Assembly: GCA_034440635.1 (NCBI GenBank)
Contig: JAOTON010001271.1
Coordinates: forward strand, 1-64,000
Origin: Lepas anatifera
Taxonomy: Eukaryota; Arthropoda; Thecostraca; Lepadidae
DNA: 64,000 nucleotides
Reading direction: 5' to 3'
The position numbers were made by a program, and so were the translations under genes. The notes under the pieces were generated by a model, which ran no database searches, was not told the DNA's origin, and saw only the letters and a program-made list of their open reading frames with translations. Shown in pieces: positions 53,714-61,553 of this stretch (positions within the stretch are counted from its first letter, which is position 1; every line of letters starts with the position of its first letter).

Positions 53714-56700
53714 CAATAAAATAAAACCTTCAGAACCGTTGGCGGTGTTTGAACACCCTCTTAGACTTTTCCGGTGGCACGAAAAACGGCGAGGCGAAGC
53801 GCCGCCGTACATGGCAGACCTTATCATTTATCAATTCCGCGACTTTCTCCAAAATCTAAGGTTGGGTCATCTCAGGTCAGCTCACCAGTGCAGGTCAAGT
53901 GACTTCACCTCCAAAAATGTTGAAGGTGGCATAAGTAATAAATGGGTGACTATCGGATTGAAACTGATACCAAACAATGGGGCCCACCGAGTAATCCAAA
54001 GTATATCCCTTGGATTTTCCATATCGATGACCATGATCACGTACGGATCATGACCATTGAAATGGATGGGGAAAACAGGAATTGGGCTGCATTTGTGTCG
54101 ATACAGCTCCGAATACCTTCATGTTCTCAAAGTCGTAATATCCTGGGCCTCTTTCCGAGTTAATGTTGTAATTTTTTACCTGTGACCTTTGAGAGGTCAT
54201 CTGCGGCTACTTAAGTACGTTTCAGACTTGGGTCAATAACTTTGCAGGAAATGATGACAACGTTTTTATTTTGATAACGTTACGTGTGGATTGCTATTAC
54301 GAGTTGACTGCTATGCATATTGACTATGCTAGGTTGGAAAGAAACCTTGAACTGACCTTAGGTCAGGTCATTTTTATGTTTTGATCTAGAATAGTCAGAT
54401 TATACATCTATGATAGAATACAACCTGATGTTCATGCTAGTTTAGGACCGAAAAAGTAATTAAATTATGAGAGTTATATTTCCAGCTTGGTTCTTTACCA
54501 AACATAAATCTAAAACACAAATATGTTAGATTTGTGTTTGATAAGGAGCCGAACTCGAAATATAACACTCATAAATTAATGTTTTCGGTCCTAAACTAGC
54601 ATAAAAATCAGGTTGTATTCTATCATTATATTATTAATTATGTTCATTATAAACTCCGCTTTTTACCAATATTATACATCATTCGATTTTCCTTAACGAG
54701 ACGAAGCGAATGGTGCCTAAAATGATTCTAACTTCACTCTGTCAGACACTAGAGCTCGGGAACTCTTCTCTAACCTGTATTTGACCGTAACTACCTTCTT
54801 TGACCTGACATGACCATAATATTGACCCGAACCAAAAAGTGACCGATGAAGTTTCTGCATGAATTTGCATGAGCATTCCACCAGCATTCGCGTTTTTTTC
54901 GCTATGCCGCATGCGAGCAGAATTCGAGGGGGGTGTTTGAACATCATGGCGAAGGTGACTCTGAGGCCCACCGGTGGGTGAGAGTATAACAATTAAATTA
55001 GAACCAACTAAGTTAACTACGTCAGCCATACACACTGCACACCAACCTCTTAACCATCACCTACACACCCACGATTCGCGTCCGGCACCGCCACCACAGG
55101 ACAGCGCCGTTCATGCGCGTGTGCGTGTGCGTGTGGTGCGGGAGCCACCTACCGTCGTAGTCGCGACAACGCTGCTTGGACGAAGCCTGCAGTTTCTGTC
55201 GCAGGTCGGTGACGGGCACCGCGGCCGCGCCGTTGGGGGCGGCAGCGGGGGCGGGGGCGGCGGCGGTGGCGGCCGCGGGCTCCGACTTCTCAGCAGGAGT
55301 GGCCGCGGCGACCGGTGCACTGGCCTCCGCCGGCGGCGAGCGCTCAAACTTGACTGTAACCCAGCACCGTGTTGGTGTCAACCACCACTGCCACCGTCCC
55401 AAACCAGCCCCACACAGCCCTCCACTGCGCACACCGCACCACCCAACAGCAATACGGTGCACAATATTTATGGCCGACAACAAACAAAGCAGGTTTGGGT
55501 AATTACGTTCAACAACTCCAAGAATGTCGGTCCGACTGCCTCTTCGGTTCCGCAGTAAATGAAGTACCTTATGCATTGGAGACGCTAACTGCGGTACCTG
55601 ATTCAGCCAAATAACTTCAACCAAATAACTTCAACCAAATAACTTCGCGGAAAATGAGTTGGAATAATTATCCAGCAAGGCCCCAAGATTTGACCCACTC
55701 AATTTAAAAAAAGACATAATTACGGTTGATAATAAGGCCTTCACAATTAGCTACTTGATAGATAATTTCGCAGCACTCACAATTTCGTCCCCAGCGTTAT
55801 ACAACTGGAAGTAAGATTACAACCTAGCACTTAACAAATAACTAAATCCGCAGTATTGTCTCATTTCCTTCAAAGTTTACAGGTAAGCTTGACAGCATTT
55901 CAGAGACTCAGCAAAATGATCCCCGAAAGAGCAGGCCTAGCTTTTGGAGTAGGTAACAAAGGGCTTTAACTATATCCGAATTCTAGGAAGATCATCTTTT
56001 TTCAGTCGGAGGAGAGTTAAAAGTTTCAGGCAAACTATTTGTTTATATTTTAGGGGGTTTGTTAATAAATAAATGTAGTAAAAAAAAAATAAATTGTCCA
56101 TGATAAAATAATTAAAATATTGTTTACATATTCTTATATTATTTGTATATATATATTATTTGTTTACTATTCTGAGCCTTGATTTAATGCAAGGTCTGTA
56201 TCCAGTAGTCTGACAAGACAATTAATTCAAAGCGATTCGGTTGGATAGGATTTCGGTGCAAACAAAAAAACTTGAAGGCAAACTTTGAAAAAAACAACAA
56301 ATTGGTCCAGGTTACAATCTGTGAAAATGCATTACAAATACTTAACGCTACGCCAGCCTTTAGGTATTACATGACGTATCAGAGAATCTAGCTCCGAATC
56401 ATGTCAATTCAAAACCATCATACTGAACTGGTCGAGCATTATGAGGAATGAGACATTATATACCAAACCACATTATGGACGTTATTCAGCTTGGAAATCA
56501 TGCTTCACAAGTAGACTTCACGCATCTAATGTTGATAAGATTTAGGATGATTTAAGCACCTATGCATTTTCACGTGTGCTCCACCACCAAAGCATTGCGC
56601 AAAAGATTGGATATAAAATGATGATGGAATTTAGTGTTTAATGCAGACGAAAACAGCGACCCATAACGCACTGATAACCTTCCACAACCTTACATTTCGT

Positions 56701-59700
56701 GGATTTTAAAACGTGATTTTGACCAATTTCGCAAGGAGCATGCTCCTAACAGATAGCAAAGACCCTCAAAGGGCGCTCAGCCCGGCAGCACATACTCGAG
56801 AACACGCTGCTGGAAGCTTCCAAGATCTACATATCGGACCCGGGAGTACACGTCAACTCGAACCAGTCGCGTGCTACACTAAAGCATATGGACTCCACCA
56901 AAAAAGCTGAAAACCCCAGTTTAAAACTGCTACCAATCGTAACTATGCCCATGGCGCCGGAAAGGCGGAGGTACTCACTGGGCGACTTGCTGCGGTTCCT
57001 GCGCGGTGTGCGAGAGCGGGAGCGGGAGCGCGTGCGGGAGCGCGGAGAGCGGCTGCGGGAGCGACAGGCGCGCGGCTTGGGCGGCGACTTGGACTTGTTG
57101 CGGGACGGCGAGCGTGACTTGGTCCGCACGCGCGGCGGTGACCGCGAGCGCCGCAGCCTGCCGGTTACACGGGGGGTCACTGTCATCGCACGTCGCACAC
57201 GGCAGCGTGCACCTGGCCTGTCCGCTGGACAGCCGAGGTGTGACCAAGCTCAAACGCACTCGAAAACTGAAAATGTCACGACAGGATGAAGTCAATTAGA
57301 CTGCGCAGAATGCTTGAGAGAGAAAAGGTCGCACTGTAAGTGCCACACAAAGCCAAGAAAGTATAAGACACATCTACACTTCATCGAATTCGGCTATCAG
57401 CAAGATAATCGCACCTCGAGATCATGAAAGACAAACTGCATTTACGGATGTTTCATATAACCACAGACATGAGGAAATAATCCTCAGTCGAGTTTCCGGA
57501 TATCGATTCACAGTCCCTGCCCGACAGGACGTCTATAATTAACGCTCTCCAATACGTACTATTGAGGACACAGATTGAACTTTCATATAGTTTTAGGATC
57601 ATAACACGCGTGCAAGTTGATATAATCGTCAATGATTTCAAAACTGCACTTTACTTTCGGCTACAAGATTAAACGCGCAGTGGAGATGGAGGAATCTAAC
57701 GTCAACACGCAGTTGACGGGGGCCCTCAAGTGTTCCCCCTCAGATCTCAGAAACCAAGATGGCTAGAAAAAAGCCGTGGGGAGTGTGAGGCGGCTATAGT
57801 GATCTAAATTATAGTCCATTTGTATTGACCTAGACCGATGTATTCAAGGTAAAATGAGGCATTGAAGGTCAAATCTGGGCCGTGCTGGAGACCAATTGGG
57901 AAATGCCGTGATTATGCGGAGAGTAGCAGGGAATAACGCTGAAAGCGGACGAAGGTCATAAACGGAAATACCACACAATGTCCTCTGAAAGTTTGAGGTC
58001 ACGGTAATTCAAGGTCAGTAACTGATACTACAGCAACCTTTGGGCAGGAAATGATGGTTGGACTTTGACCCTGGGTAATCTTAACTATGAAGTCATAGCA
58101 TATCATACATCATGCTGAGTAATGCCATCTGACCGAAACACTGGAGTCAATTACCTTGAAATGTTTGTATGACCGTGAACTTTAGGTGACCTTGACATAT
58201 ACTCTCGATTATGTGGCGTTATTACGCCATCACTCGGTCTACAGTGCGGACGGACTGCTGCGACCGCACGATTCCGACGGTCCCAAAGGGTAAGTCTGTT
58301 TTGAAAGCGTGCAAGTCACAAAACTATTGGCCGATTTTCACGATTCCTTCACCAATCGACGCGCTCATGAATTTCTTTAGTACCGTTTTCCGGCTCCGAA
58401 CACTTCTCCGGTCACCTTGAGAAAATAGGTGGGAGGGGGGCACTTACGGACCCATCCACTGCGTGGGTTAAGCCTCTACACTAGGTCAATTTAGGAGGAT
58501 GACTTCACATTGTGCAAAAGCTGAAATTTATGTGGAACACGTTTTGCTGGCGTAGAATCTTTACAAATCAGCGCTTTACGCATTTGATGCTCCAATAGAC
58601 ATCTAGGTAGCACATGAAGTGTCAGAGAAATTAGGATGCAAATTACACAACAGTTAAAAACTTATATAATGCACCAGAATTGGAATCAAAGCCGACAATC
58701 TGGGCCGGCACCTCGTACTCCATACCCGTTTCCAAGTCCGAGTCCGAGCAAAACCATCACAGATCAGCGATCTCACTGTCGTTTTATAAACAGTCTAGGT
58801 AGCGGCAGCATTCCATAACGACATCTGAAGTGATCGTGGGGTCAGATGGGATACCGTGAAGCTGCTGTACTCAAGGAAAACACGACAAAAAACATTTTGA
58901 TCAAAACGACGTCTTTTTATTGGTTTCAGAACACATGAACTCCGGGAAACATAATGATTCCCATTGAAATTATACCATTGATCCCGTAAAAAAACATGAA
59001 TTTAGCAATATACTGTAGACAAGGAGAAAATATTTCCAGCCCAAAGTGCGGAGAAATAAAAACAACAGCGCTTTTGACAGAACTAGCTTTGATACAAGTG
59101 TTTATATCTAGCATATGAGGGTAAAGCCCAGACAACCCCCCCCGGTACTTAAATAACGCGAGCGTTATAAAAACCACACCCCTCCATAAAAAGCAGCATC
59201 GATCCACGTGCCTTATTTATATCCCGTACCTCCCAAGCGGGCCGAGCCAGCTGCAGATGCCTCCCACCATAGTTGGCACCGACTACAGCTGGCAGCGCGC
59301 CGCGGGCAGCCGCGCCATTCGCTGGCGCGCTGCCAACACCCCCTGCTAGCCCAGCAGCACCTACCGTCGCTCGCGAACGGGAGACCGGCGGCGACGATCC
59401 TCCCAGGAGCGTTTCCTCTCGGGCCGGTCGACCCGGTCGTCTCTGTCCCGCTGTCGGGAGCCGGGCCGCCGTCCCAGGCGGTCGCGCACCCCCAACCGGC
59501 TCAGCCAGCGGCTCCACGCGGCGGCGCGGCGGCTCGACGGGGGCGGGGGCAGCCGCTGCCGCAGCCGCCACTGGCGTCGTCGAATCCGGCGACGGCTGCG
59601 GCAGGTACGCCTTCGTCTCCAGCGTGGAGAACAGACGGTCCACAAAGGGGCCCGCCTGGTCGTGCAGGAAGATGTCCAGGTTGTTCTTCATGCTGAGTCG

Positions 59701-60722
59701 CAGCTGGTCGGGCGGCATGTCCTTCTTGATGAGCGCCAGCACGTACTTGGCCAGCTTGGCCGGCTCGGCGTCGCACCTGCACCGTTCGATTGGCTTTACA
59801 GGCGTTCATGACAGAAATCCCACATTAAGAAGACTGCAAACAAGGCCTGGCACAGCGTAGCATGCAAAATGATTAAAGAGAATGTGGCACCTTCATGACG
59901 GGACTTGAACTGAGATAGCTATGTGATAGCATGCCGAAAACCACTTGATTTTTTTCCCCACTTCGAAAAAACGTTAAAAAACATTACCAGACCATACGCT
60001 GACTTGACGTCACGCCAGCTTCCATACTTTTTACCTCTCACATGGATATTAAATAAAACGAAATATAGGGCTTACTAGCCACTTTTCAGCAGAAACATAG
60101 CCAAATTCCTCATTTTTCCTTAAGATCGCCCCTAAACCCACTCCAGTCTGGAATTACACCAGTGAAGCCACATCCCTTTAAAAGCTGGCACTGAGACACA
60201 TTTGTCAATGGAAATCACTTTTTCGATTTCATTTTTATTGTTTTTTTCACGATACAGAATGAAATCAGACTAGAAAGCGGAGTGAGTGAAAATACATCAG
60301 TTTGAGAGAAGACAAGAAGACCATTGCCAAGCCAGATAATACCTCCACAGTCCAGACACAGTGAGTGTGTTTTGTGGTTTTAGGGCGCTTCAGCGTCCAG
60401 GCTATATCGCGCCCCAGTCCAGACACAACATCCATCCGGCGGCTCAGAAGCGAGCCAAACTGGCCAATCGAGAACGGCTACTAGCGATCGTTTGACCCAA
60501 TTCACAGCTCTACGGATACCAGAAAACCCTGTAATGTGCCTGTTAAGAGTTTGCACAGTAAGAGCAGTCCACGATCGTGTTATTTAGAAATGATTCACTA
60601 AACTTAGCTGACGAAACGTAATCTTAACATATTATGCAAAGGATTTGGCAGGTAGGTACTTACAAAGGTTCCATTGTTTCTGTCATCCATTGCTTCAGTA
60701 TTTCTGGCTTTTCTACGATCAT
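33621..60722 (-). CDS. RBM26/27: RBM26/RBM27 (swm) orthologue, 15 coding exons
   Basis: An RNA-binding protein of the RBM26/RBM27/swm family; relatives act in the nucleus in poly(A) RNA metabolism and in the poly(A) tail exosome targeting connection. Splicing 15 exons with GT/AG borders gives about 943 residues. In order: a PWI-like N-terminal domain (about 1-75, starting MIVEKPEILKQWMTETMEPLC), an RS/RD-rich segment (about 125-215), a CCCH zinc finger with C-x8-C-x5-C-x3-H spacing across exons 4 and 5 (about 280-298), Pro/Ala-rich sequence, RRM1 (about 469-543, ELRKVPAGLN to NNRFIKVFWH), a Gln/Lys-rich coiled coil (about 600-710), an RGRGRG segment, RRM2 (about 804-875), and an acidic tail ending EERSWRR. 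Human members are roughly 1,000 residues. Joins are in phase except for one-base slips needed in exons 2 and 11. The single gene matches the invertebrate state before the vertebrate RBM26/RBM27 split. Confidence 0.93.
33762..37725 (-). other. RBM26/27: Intron 14 of RBM26/27
   Basis: About 4 kb. It contains a short repeat fragment at 34,641-34,703 and an imperfect ~30-bp minisatellite (two to three units of GTCAGTGAGGGGGTCTAGGG type) at about 34,975-35,050. Nothing else recognised. Confidence 0.7.
37726..37944 (-). CDS. RBM26/27: RBM26/27 exon 14 (second half of RRM2)
   Basis: Acceptor GCCCTGCAG, then QFGEICEHVDDE and VVVTFRTRQEAETALSKG, the RNP1-containing half of RRM2, through LLTANWHV to a Pro/Gln-rich end. 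Donor AAG|GTCAGC. 219 bp, phase 0 at both ends. Confidence 0.93.
37945..38541 (-). other. RBM26/27: Intron 13 of RBM26/27
   Basis: About 600 bp; no repeat or nested gene seen. Confidence 0.7.
38542..38674 (-). CDS. RBM26/27: RBM26/27 exon 13 (start of RRM2)
   Basis: Acceptor GCCGACAG. Encodes RGRGRGSLSYVPSS, then RRPTKLTISGFELDEKAALL, the first strand and helix of RRM2. Donor GCC|GTGAGT. 133 bp, entered in phase 2 and left in phase 0. Confidence 0.92.
38675..39049 (-). other. RBM26/27: Intron 12 of RBM26/27
   Basis: About 375 bp; nothing recognised beyond splice signals. Confidence 0.65.
39050..39204 (-). CDS. RBM26/27: RBM26/27 exon 12 (coiled coil end and RG-rich segment)
   Basis: Acceptor GGCTGCCGCAG, then AEKEVLDAEMDLYQKQQAG, matching the KELLDTELDLY-type motif of the family, and on to RRGRGRGRGAARAG. 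Donor GG|GTACGT. 155 bp, needs phase 0 entry and leaves phase 2. Confidence 0.92.
39205..39901 (-). other. RBM26/27: Intron 11 of RBM26/27
   Basis: About 700 bp; no repeat recognised. A long plus-strand frame overlapping exon 11 from here is an antisense shadow. Confidence 0.65.
39902..40155 (-). CDS. RBM26/27: RBM26/27 exon 11 (coiled coil), with a frame slip near its 3' end
   Basis: Acceptor GTCCCTCCAG, then EALKLAADLRKRKTDLLEKQ and ALLSRLESKQLKPEERRS, a charged coiled coil. Donor GCG|GTAGGT. The open frame leaves this exon in phase 2, but exon 12 needs phase 0. The other frame at the 3' end reads APKLAAKEA and would join correctly. One missing base, probably at the C run 39,958-39,961 or the CCG repeat beside it, would reconcile them. 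Confidence 0.88.
40326..41814 (+). mobile_element. TTAA-flanked MITE (AGGGAATGTGGCACC family), copy 3, interrupted
   Basis: TTAA borders and family ends AGGGAATTTGGCACCTT and AAGGTGCCAAATTCCCT. It contains two TGACGTCA palindromes (40,499-40,506 and 40,562-40,569). Interrupted at CTCAGTTAA by another element; the right remnant resumes TTAAAATCACG. Net MITE length is about 445 bp, as in copies 1 and 2. Confidence 0.92.
40736..41781. mobile_element. AGGTCA-rich TTAA element (CCCTCGCCCCACC type), copy 2
   Basis: TTAA at 40,736-40,739 and 41,778-41,781. Left end CCCTCCCCCACCGGGG; right end, other strand, CCCGTGCCCCACCGGGG. The subterminal CCACCTTCGCC motif is on the right at 41,743-41,753. Aligns end to end with 11,861-12,894 and 62,411-63,672. 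The half-site cluster is kept at 41,364-41,417. Non-coding. Confidence 0.92.
41890..42069 (-). CDS. RBM26/27: RBM26/27 exon 10
   Basis: Acceptor CTCTCGGCAG, then MVVAGAGGQLTRTVTNPEAL and a Gln-rich stretch to AKTLEKQK. TRTVTNPEAL corresponds to the TKTVYNPAAL-type motif of vertebrate RBM26. Donor AAG|GTGTGT. 180 bp, phase 0 at both ends. Confidence 0.93.
42070..44311 (-). other. RBM26/27: Intron 9 of RBM26/27
   Basis: About 2.2 kb containing the TTAA element at 42,630-43,482. The stretch 43,770-43,815 has a TGACGTCA site beside a GCATGCG repeat-like segment. Nothing else recognised. Confidence 0.7.
42630..43482. mobile_element. AGGTCA-rich TTAA element (CACGCGCACTGG ends)
   Basis: TTAA borders. 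Left CACGCGCACTGGAGGGG; right, other strand, CACCACTGGAGGGGG. A diverged relative of 21,044 and 28,276. Positions about 42,903-42,976 have a dense run of overlapping AGGTCA hexamers. Non-coding. Confidence 0.8.
44312..44404 (-). CDS. RBM26/27: RBM26/27 exon 9
   Basis: Acceptor CTGCGGCAG, then AQPG, a Gly run and RAPVKTRLGAAVTSTEP. PVKTRLG matches the VKERLG motif found after RRM1 in the family. Donor CCG|GTAATG. 93 bp, phase 0. Confidence 0.88.
44405..45878 (-). other. RBM26/27: Intron 8 of RBM26/27
   Basis: About 1.5 kb of sequence in which I see no repeat boundary or nested gene. Confidence 0.65.
45879..46031 (-). CDS. RBM26/27: RBM26/27 exon 8 (second half of RRM1)
   Basis: Acceptor GCCCCGTCAG, then VCFGGDPEAALVTFSNPAEA and EAVLNNRFIKVFWHNKERG. 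This is the RNP1-containing half of RRM1 and is very close to other family members. Donor GAG|GTGAGC. 153 bp, phase 0. Confidence 0.95.
46032..46358 (-). other. RBM26/27: Intron 7 of RBM26/27
   Basis: About 327 bp. A short CATAAGCCCCAGAGG-type direct repeat lies at about 46,119-46,165. It splits the two halves of RRM1. Confidence 0.65.
46359..46538 (-). CDS. RBM26/27: RBM26/27 exon 7 (start of RRM1)
   Basis: Acceptor TGGTCTGCAG, then NEPPRKRGHFDASRLGNG and SSLELRKVPAGLNQISHLNN, HFAKFGKVTNIQ. LELRKVP is the diagnostic first strand of RRM1 in RBM26/27. Donor CAG|GTGGGT. 180 bp, phase 0. Confidence 0.95.
46539..49416 (-). other. RBM26/27: Intron 6 of RBM26/27
   Basis: About 2.9 kb, AT-rich. 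I find no repeat ends, SINE or nested gene. Confidence 0.65.
49417..49655 (-). CDS. RBM26/27: RBM26/27 exon 6 (Pro-rich)
   Basis: Acceptor CTGCCCACAG, then EPYNPDAPSLTVAAAAAPVW and a Pro-rich stretch to YQPPGRDQ. YNPDAPS corresponds to the YNPEAPS motif of vertebrate RBM26. Donor CAG|GTCAGG. 239 bp, phase 1 entry, phase 0 exit. Confidence 0.92.
49656..49936 (-). other. RBM26/27: Intron 5 of RBM26/27
   Basis: About 280 bp. It contains an imperfect ~50-bp direct repeat around GGTCAGAACAGGCCAGTCAGG (49,664-49,735). Confidence 0.6.
49937..50167 (-). CDS. RBM26/27: RBM26/27 exon 5 (most of the CCCH zinc finger)
   Basis: Acceptor CGTTTTTCAG, then EKGLCMRGDQCPFDHGTDPV, which supplies the second and third Cys and the His of the CCCH finger, followed by LQDVSMPLDV, a nine-residue Ala run and a Pro-rich end. 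Donor G|GTTAGT. 231 bp, phase 1 at both ends. Confidence 0.95.
50507..50768 (+). mobile_element. SINE body, 5' truncated
   Basis: Starts at GCGCTCCGGCGCTC and matches 61,310-61,553 closely through CAACTTGAACAAAATTTATA plus an A-rich tail. The tRNA-like head is absent. It is inserted opposite to the host gene's direction. Confidence 0.88.
53626..53712. repeat. (TA)n microsatellite
   Basis: About 43 TA units without interruption, ending about 30 bp before the AGGTCA-rich element at 53,741. Confidence 0.97.
53741..54985. mobile_element. AGGTCA-rich element with GGTGTTTGAAC ends
   Basis: Left GGTGTTTGAACACCC and right GGGGGGTGTTTGAACATC form an inverted end motif. A GC block (GCGAGGCGAAGCGCCGCCG) follows an A run at the left, and GGCGAAGGTGAC with CCCACCGGTGGG lies at the right, as in the other AGGTCA-rich elements. 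TTAA borders are not clear, so the outer limits are approximate. The interior shares the AGGTCAAGTGAC-type core with 28,276-29,164. A palindromic insert lies at 54,410-54,626. Confidence 0.65.
54410..54626. mobile_element. Palindromic foldback element, arms about 100 bp
   Basis: Left arm ATGATAGAATACAACCTGA is answered by TCAGGTTGTATTCTATCAT at the right, and pairing continues through TTTAGGACCGAAAA, TATATTTC and AGATTT to a short loop near 54,518. Non-coding, nested in the AGGTCA-rich element. Confidence 0.8.
55153..55356 (-). CDS. RBM26/27: RBM26/27 exon 4 (ends in the first Cys of the zinc finger)
   Basis: Acceptor GGGTTACAG, then IKFERSPPAEASAPVAAATP, an Ala/Pro-rich stretch, and VTDLRQKLQASSKQRCRDYD. 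RCRDYD opens the CCCH finger. Donor G|GTAGGT. 204 bp, phase 1 at both ends. Confidence 0.93.
55357..56978 (-). other. RBM26/27: Intron 3 of RBM26/27
   Basis: About 1.6 kb. A 14-bp unit (CCAAATAACTTCAA) is repeated about three times at 55,607-55,645. Nothing else recognised. Confidence 0.65.
56979..57157 (-). CDS. RBM26/27: RBM26/27 exon 3 (RS-rich)
   Basis: Acceptor GTAACCGGCAG, then RLRRSRSPPRVRTKSRSPSR and a run of Arg-Ser repeats to NRSKSPS. RS-rich sequence at this position is typical of RBM26/27. Donor A|GTGAGT. 179 bp, entered in phase 2, left in phase 1. Confidence 0.9.
57158..59364 (-). other. RBM26/27: Intron 2 of RBM26/27
   Basis: About 2.2 kb containing the TTAA element at 57,702-58,471. 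Nothing else recognised. Confidence 0.7.
57702..58471. mobile_element. AGGTCA-containing TTAA element (CACGCAGTTGAC ends)
   Basis: Left border TCAA (diverged TTAA) then CACGCAGTTGACGGGGG; right end, other strand, CCCACGCAGTGGATGGG before TTAA. A diverged relative of 21,044 and 28,276 with fewer intact AGGTCA hexamers. Non-coding. Confidence 0.7.
59365..59776 (-). CDS. RBM26/27: RBM26/27 exon 2 (PWI-like domain, then RD-rich), with a frame slip
   Basis: Acceptor CGGTGCAG, then CDAEPAKLAKYVLALIKKDM and NNLDIFLHDQAGPFVDRLFS, closely matching the N-terminal domain of the family, to LETKAYLP. The 3' part makes sense only in another frame (RQRDRDDRVDRPERKRSWED, RRRRSPVRERR), which also gives the phase that exon 3 needs. 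Two GGGGG runs at 59,539-59,549 are the likeliest place for one extra base. Donor CG|GTAGGT. 412 bp. Confidence 0.9.
59777..60663 (-). other. RBM26/27: Intron 1 of RBM26/27
   Basis: About 890 bp; holds MITE copy 4 at 59,873-60,181. Confidence 0.75.
59873..60181 (-). mobile_element. TTAA-flanked MITE (AGGGAATGTGGCACC family), copy 4, shortened
   Basis: TTAA at both borders, left end AGAGAATGTGGCACCTTC, right end GAAGCCACATCCCT. About 310 bp, shorter than copies 1-3. It retains TGACGTCA at 60,005-60,012. Confidence 0.82.
60664..60722 (-). CDS. RBM26/27: RBM26/27 exon 1 (start codon)
   Basis: ATG at 60,722, then MIVEKPEILKQWMTETMEP, matching the MIIENFEALKSWL start of the family. Donor CCTTT|GTAAGT. 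An acceptor-like TTGTTCCAG 17 bases upstream (exon start near 60,739) suggests a further non-coding 5' exon, not located. Confidence 0.92.
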
Positions 60723-60739
60723 GGCAAGCCGTCAGTAAC

Positions 60740-61196
60740 CTGGAACAATACATACCACTCATTATCAAACACAATTAAAAGTATTATAAACATACAGTAA
60801 ACAGTACAGTGAGTCAATCACATATCAGTTCAATAATACACAACATCCTCGACTTCAAACTACAGATACAAAGTGGGCCACATCAATGATCTGGTCAAAC
60901 TATCAGCTTTGGATTGTAAGATAAATAAGACCGCAAATTAAATCCTCTCTATACTTCACTGAGGCCTCTGGAATTTAATTGTCTTCGGATCAAATTTGGT
61001 GACCCTGAACACTAAATCTAGTCTACACTAGAGAGAAGTCTGGCAATAACACGACATTGGAAGCCTGCAGGGTAACCTAAAATAGAAAAATAAGATTTTC
61101 GAAAATAAAGATGAAATGATAACTGCCATATTTGCTGCAAAACAACATGAATGCTGCTATTTTGATGCTTTACTTCCAATATTTTTTTCAGAAAAC
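60740..61196. other. Upstream of RBM26/27 exon 1, nothing recognised
   Basis: If the 5' UTR is spliced as suggested, this is intronic; the promoter was not found. AT-rich, no gene. Confidence 0.4.
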
Positions 61197-61553
61197 GCCC
61201 GGTAGCTCAGTTGGTAGAGCGTTGGGCTCCGGCCCGCTGCTCAGAAGCATGCAGTGGCAGTGCATGTCCAGGCTTGGGATCGGTTCCCCTGAGACGCTCC
61301 GGCGCTCAAAAGTTTACCCGACGTACAGTTCGGCTGGCAACTGACTGGTGAGAGGGTGACCTGAGCGGGGCGGCCGTCCCTGTGATTTTTGGGATGTTAA
61401 ACTTTGGCTTCTAAACCAACCCTTGATTGTGGGAGTTGCTCGTTCGGGTGGTGGGGTCGGGGTTTCCGTGACAAGTCCCTTGATGACTTTAGTGCGACTC
61501 CAACTCCAACAGTCGAACTGAGAACAACTTGGACAAAATGTATATAAAAATAA
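61197..61553 (+). mobile_element. tRNA-derived SINE, full length
   Basis: Head GCCCGGTAGCTCAGTTGGTA with an A-box at about 61,203-61,214 and a T-arm/B-box-like GGGATCGGTTCCC at 61,276-61,288. The body has CGGCTGGCAACTGACTGG and GGGTGGTGGGGTCGGGG, and the tail is CAACTTGGACAAAATG plus TATATAAAAATA. It aligns over its full length with 22,492-22,850 on the minus strand. Pol III transcription is inferred from the boxes only. Confidence 0.87.

Larger units (their letters stand above)
50168..55152 (-). other. RBM26/27: Intron 4 of RBM26/27
   Basis: About 5 kb, splitting the zinc finger after CRDYD. Holds a SINE (50,507), a (TA)n repeat (53,626) and an AGGTCA-rich element (53,741). The remainder is AT-rich. 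The plus-strand frame at 52,266-52,586 is not a recognised protein. Confidence 0.75.

Noticed and set aside
61197..61290. A functional tRNA gene
   Set aside because: The A-box and B-box are present, but the sequence between them does not give a normal anticodon arm, and the head continues into the SINE body shared with other copies.
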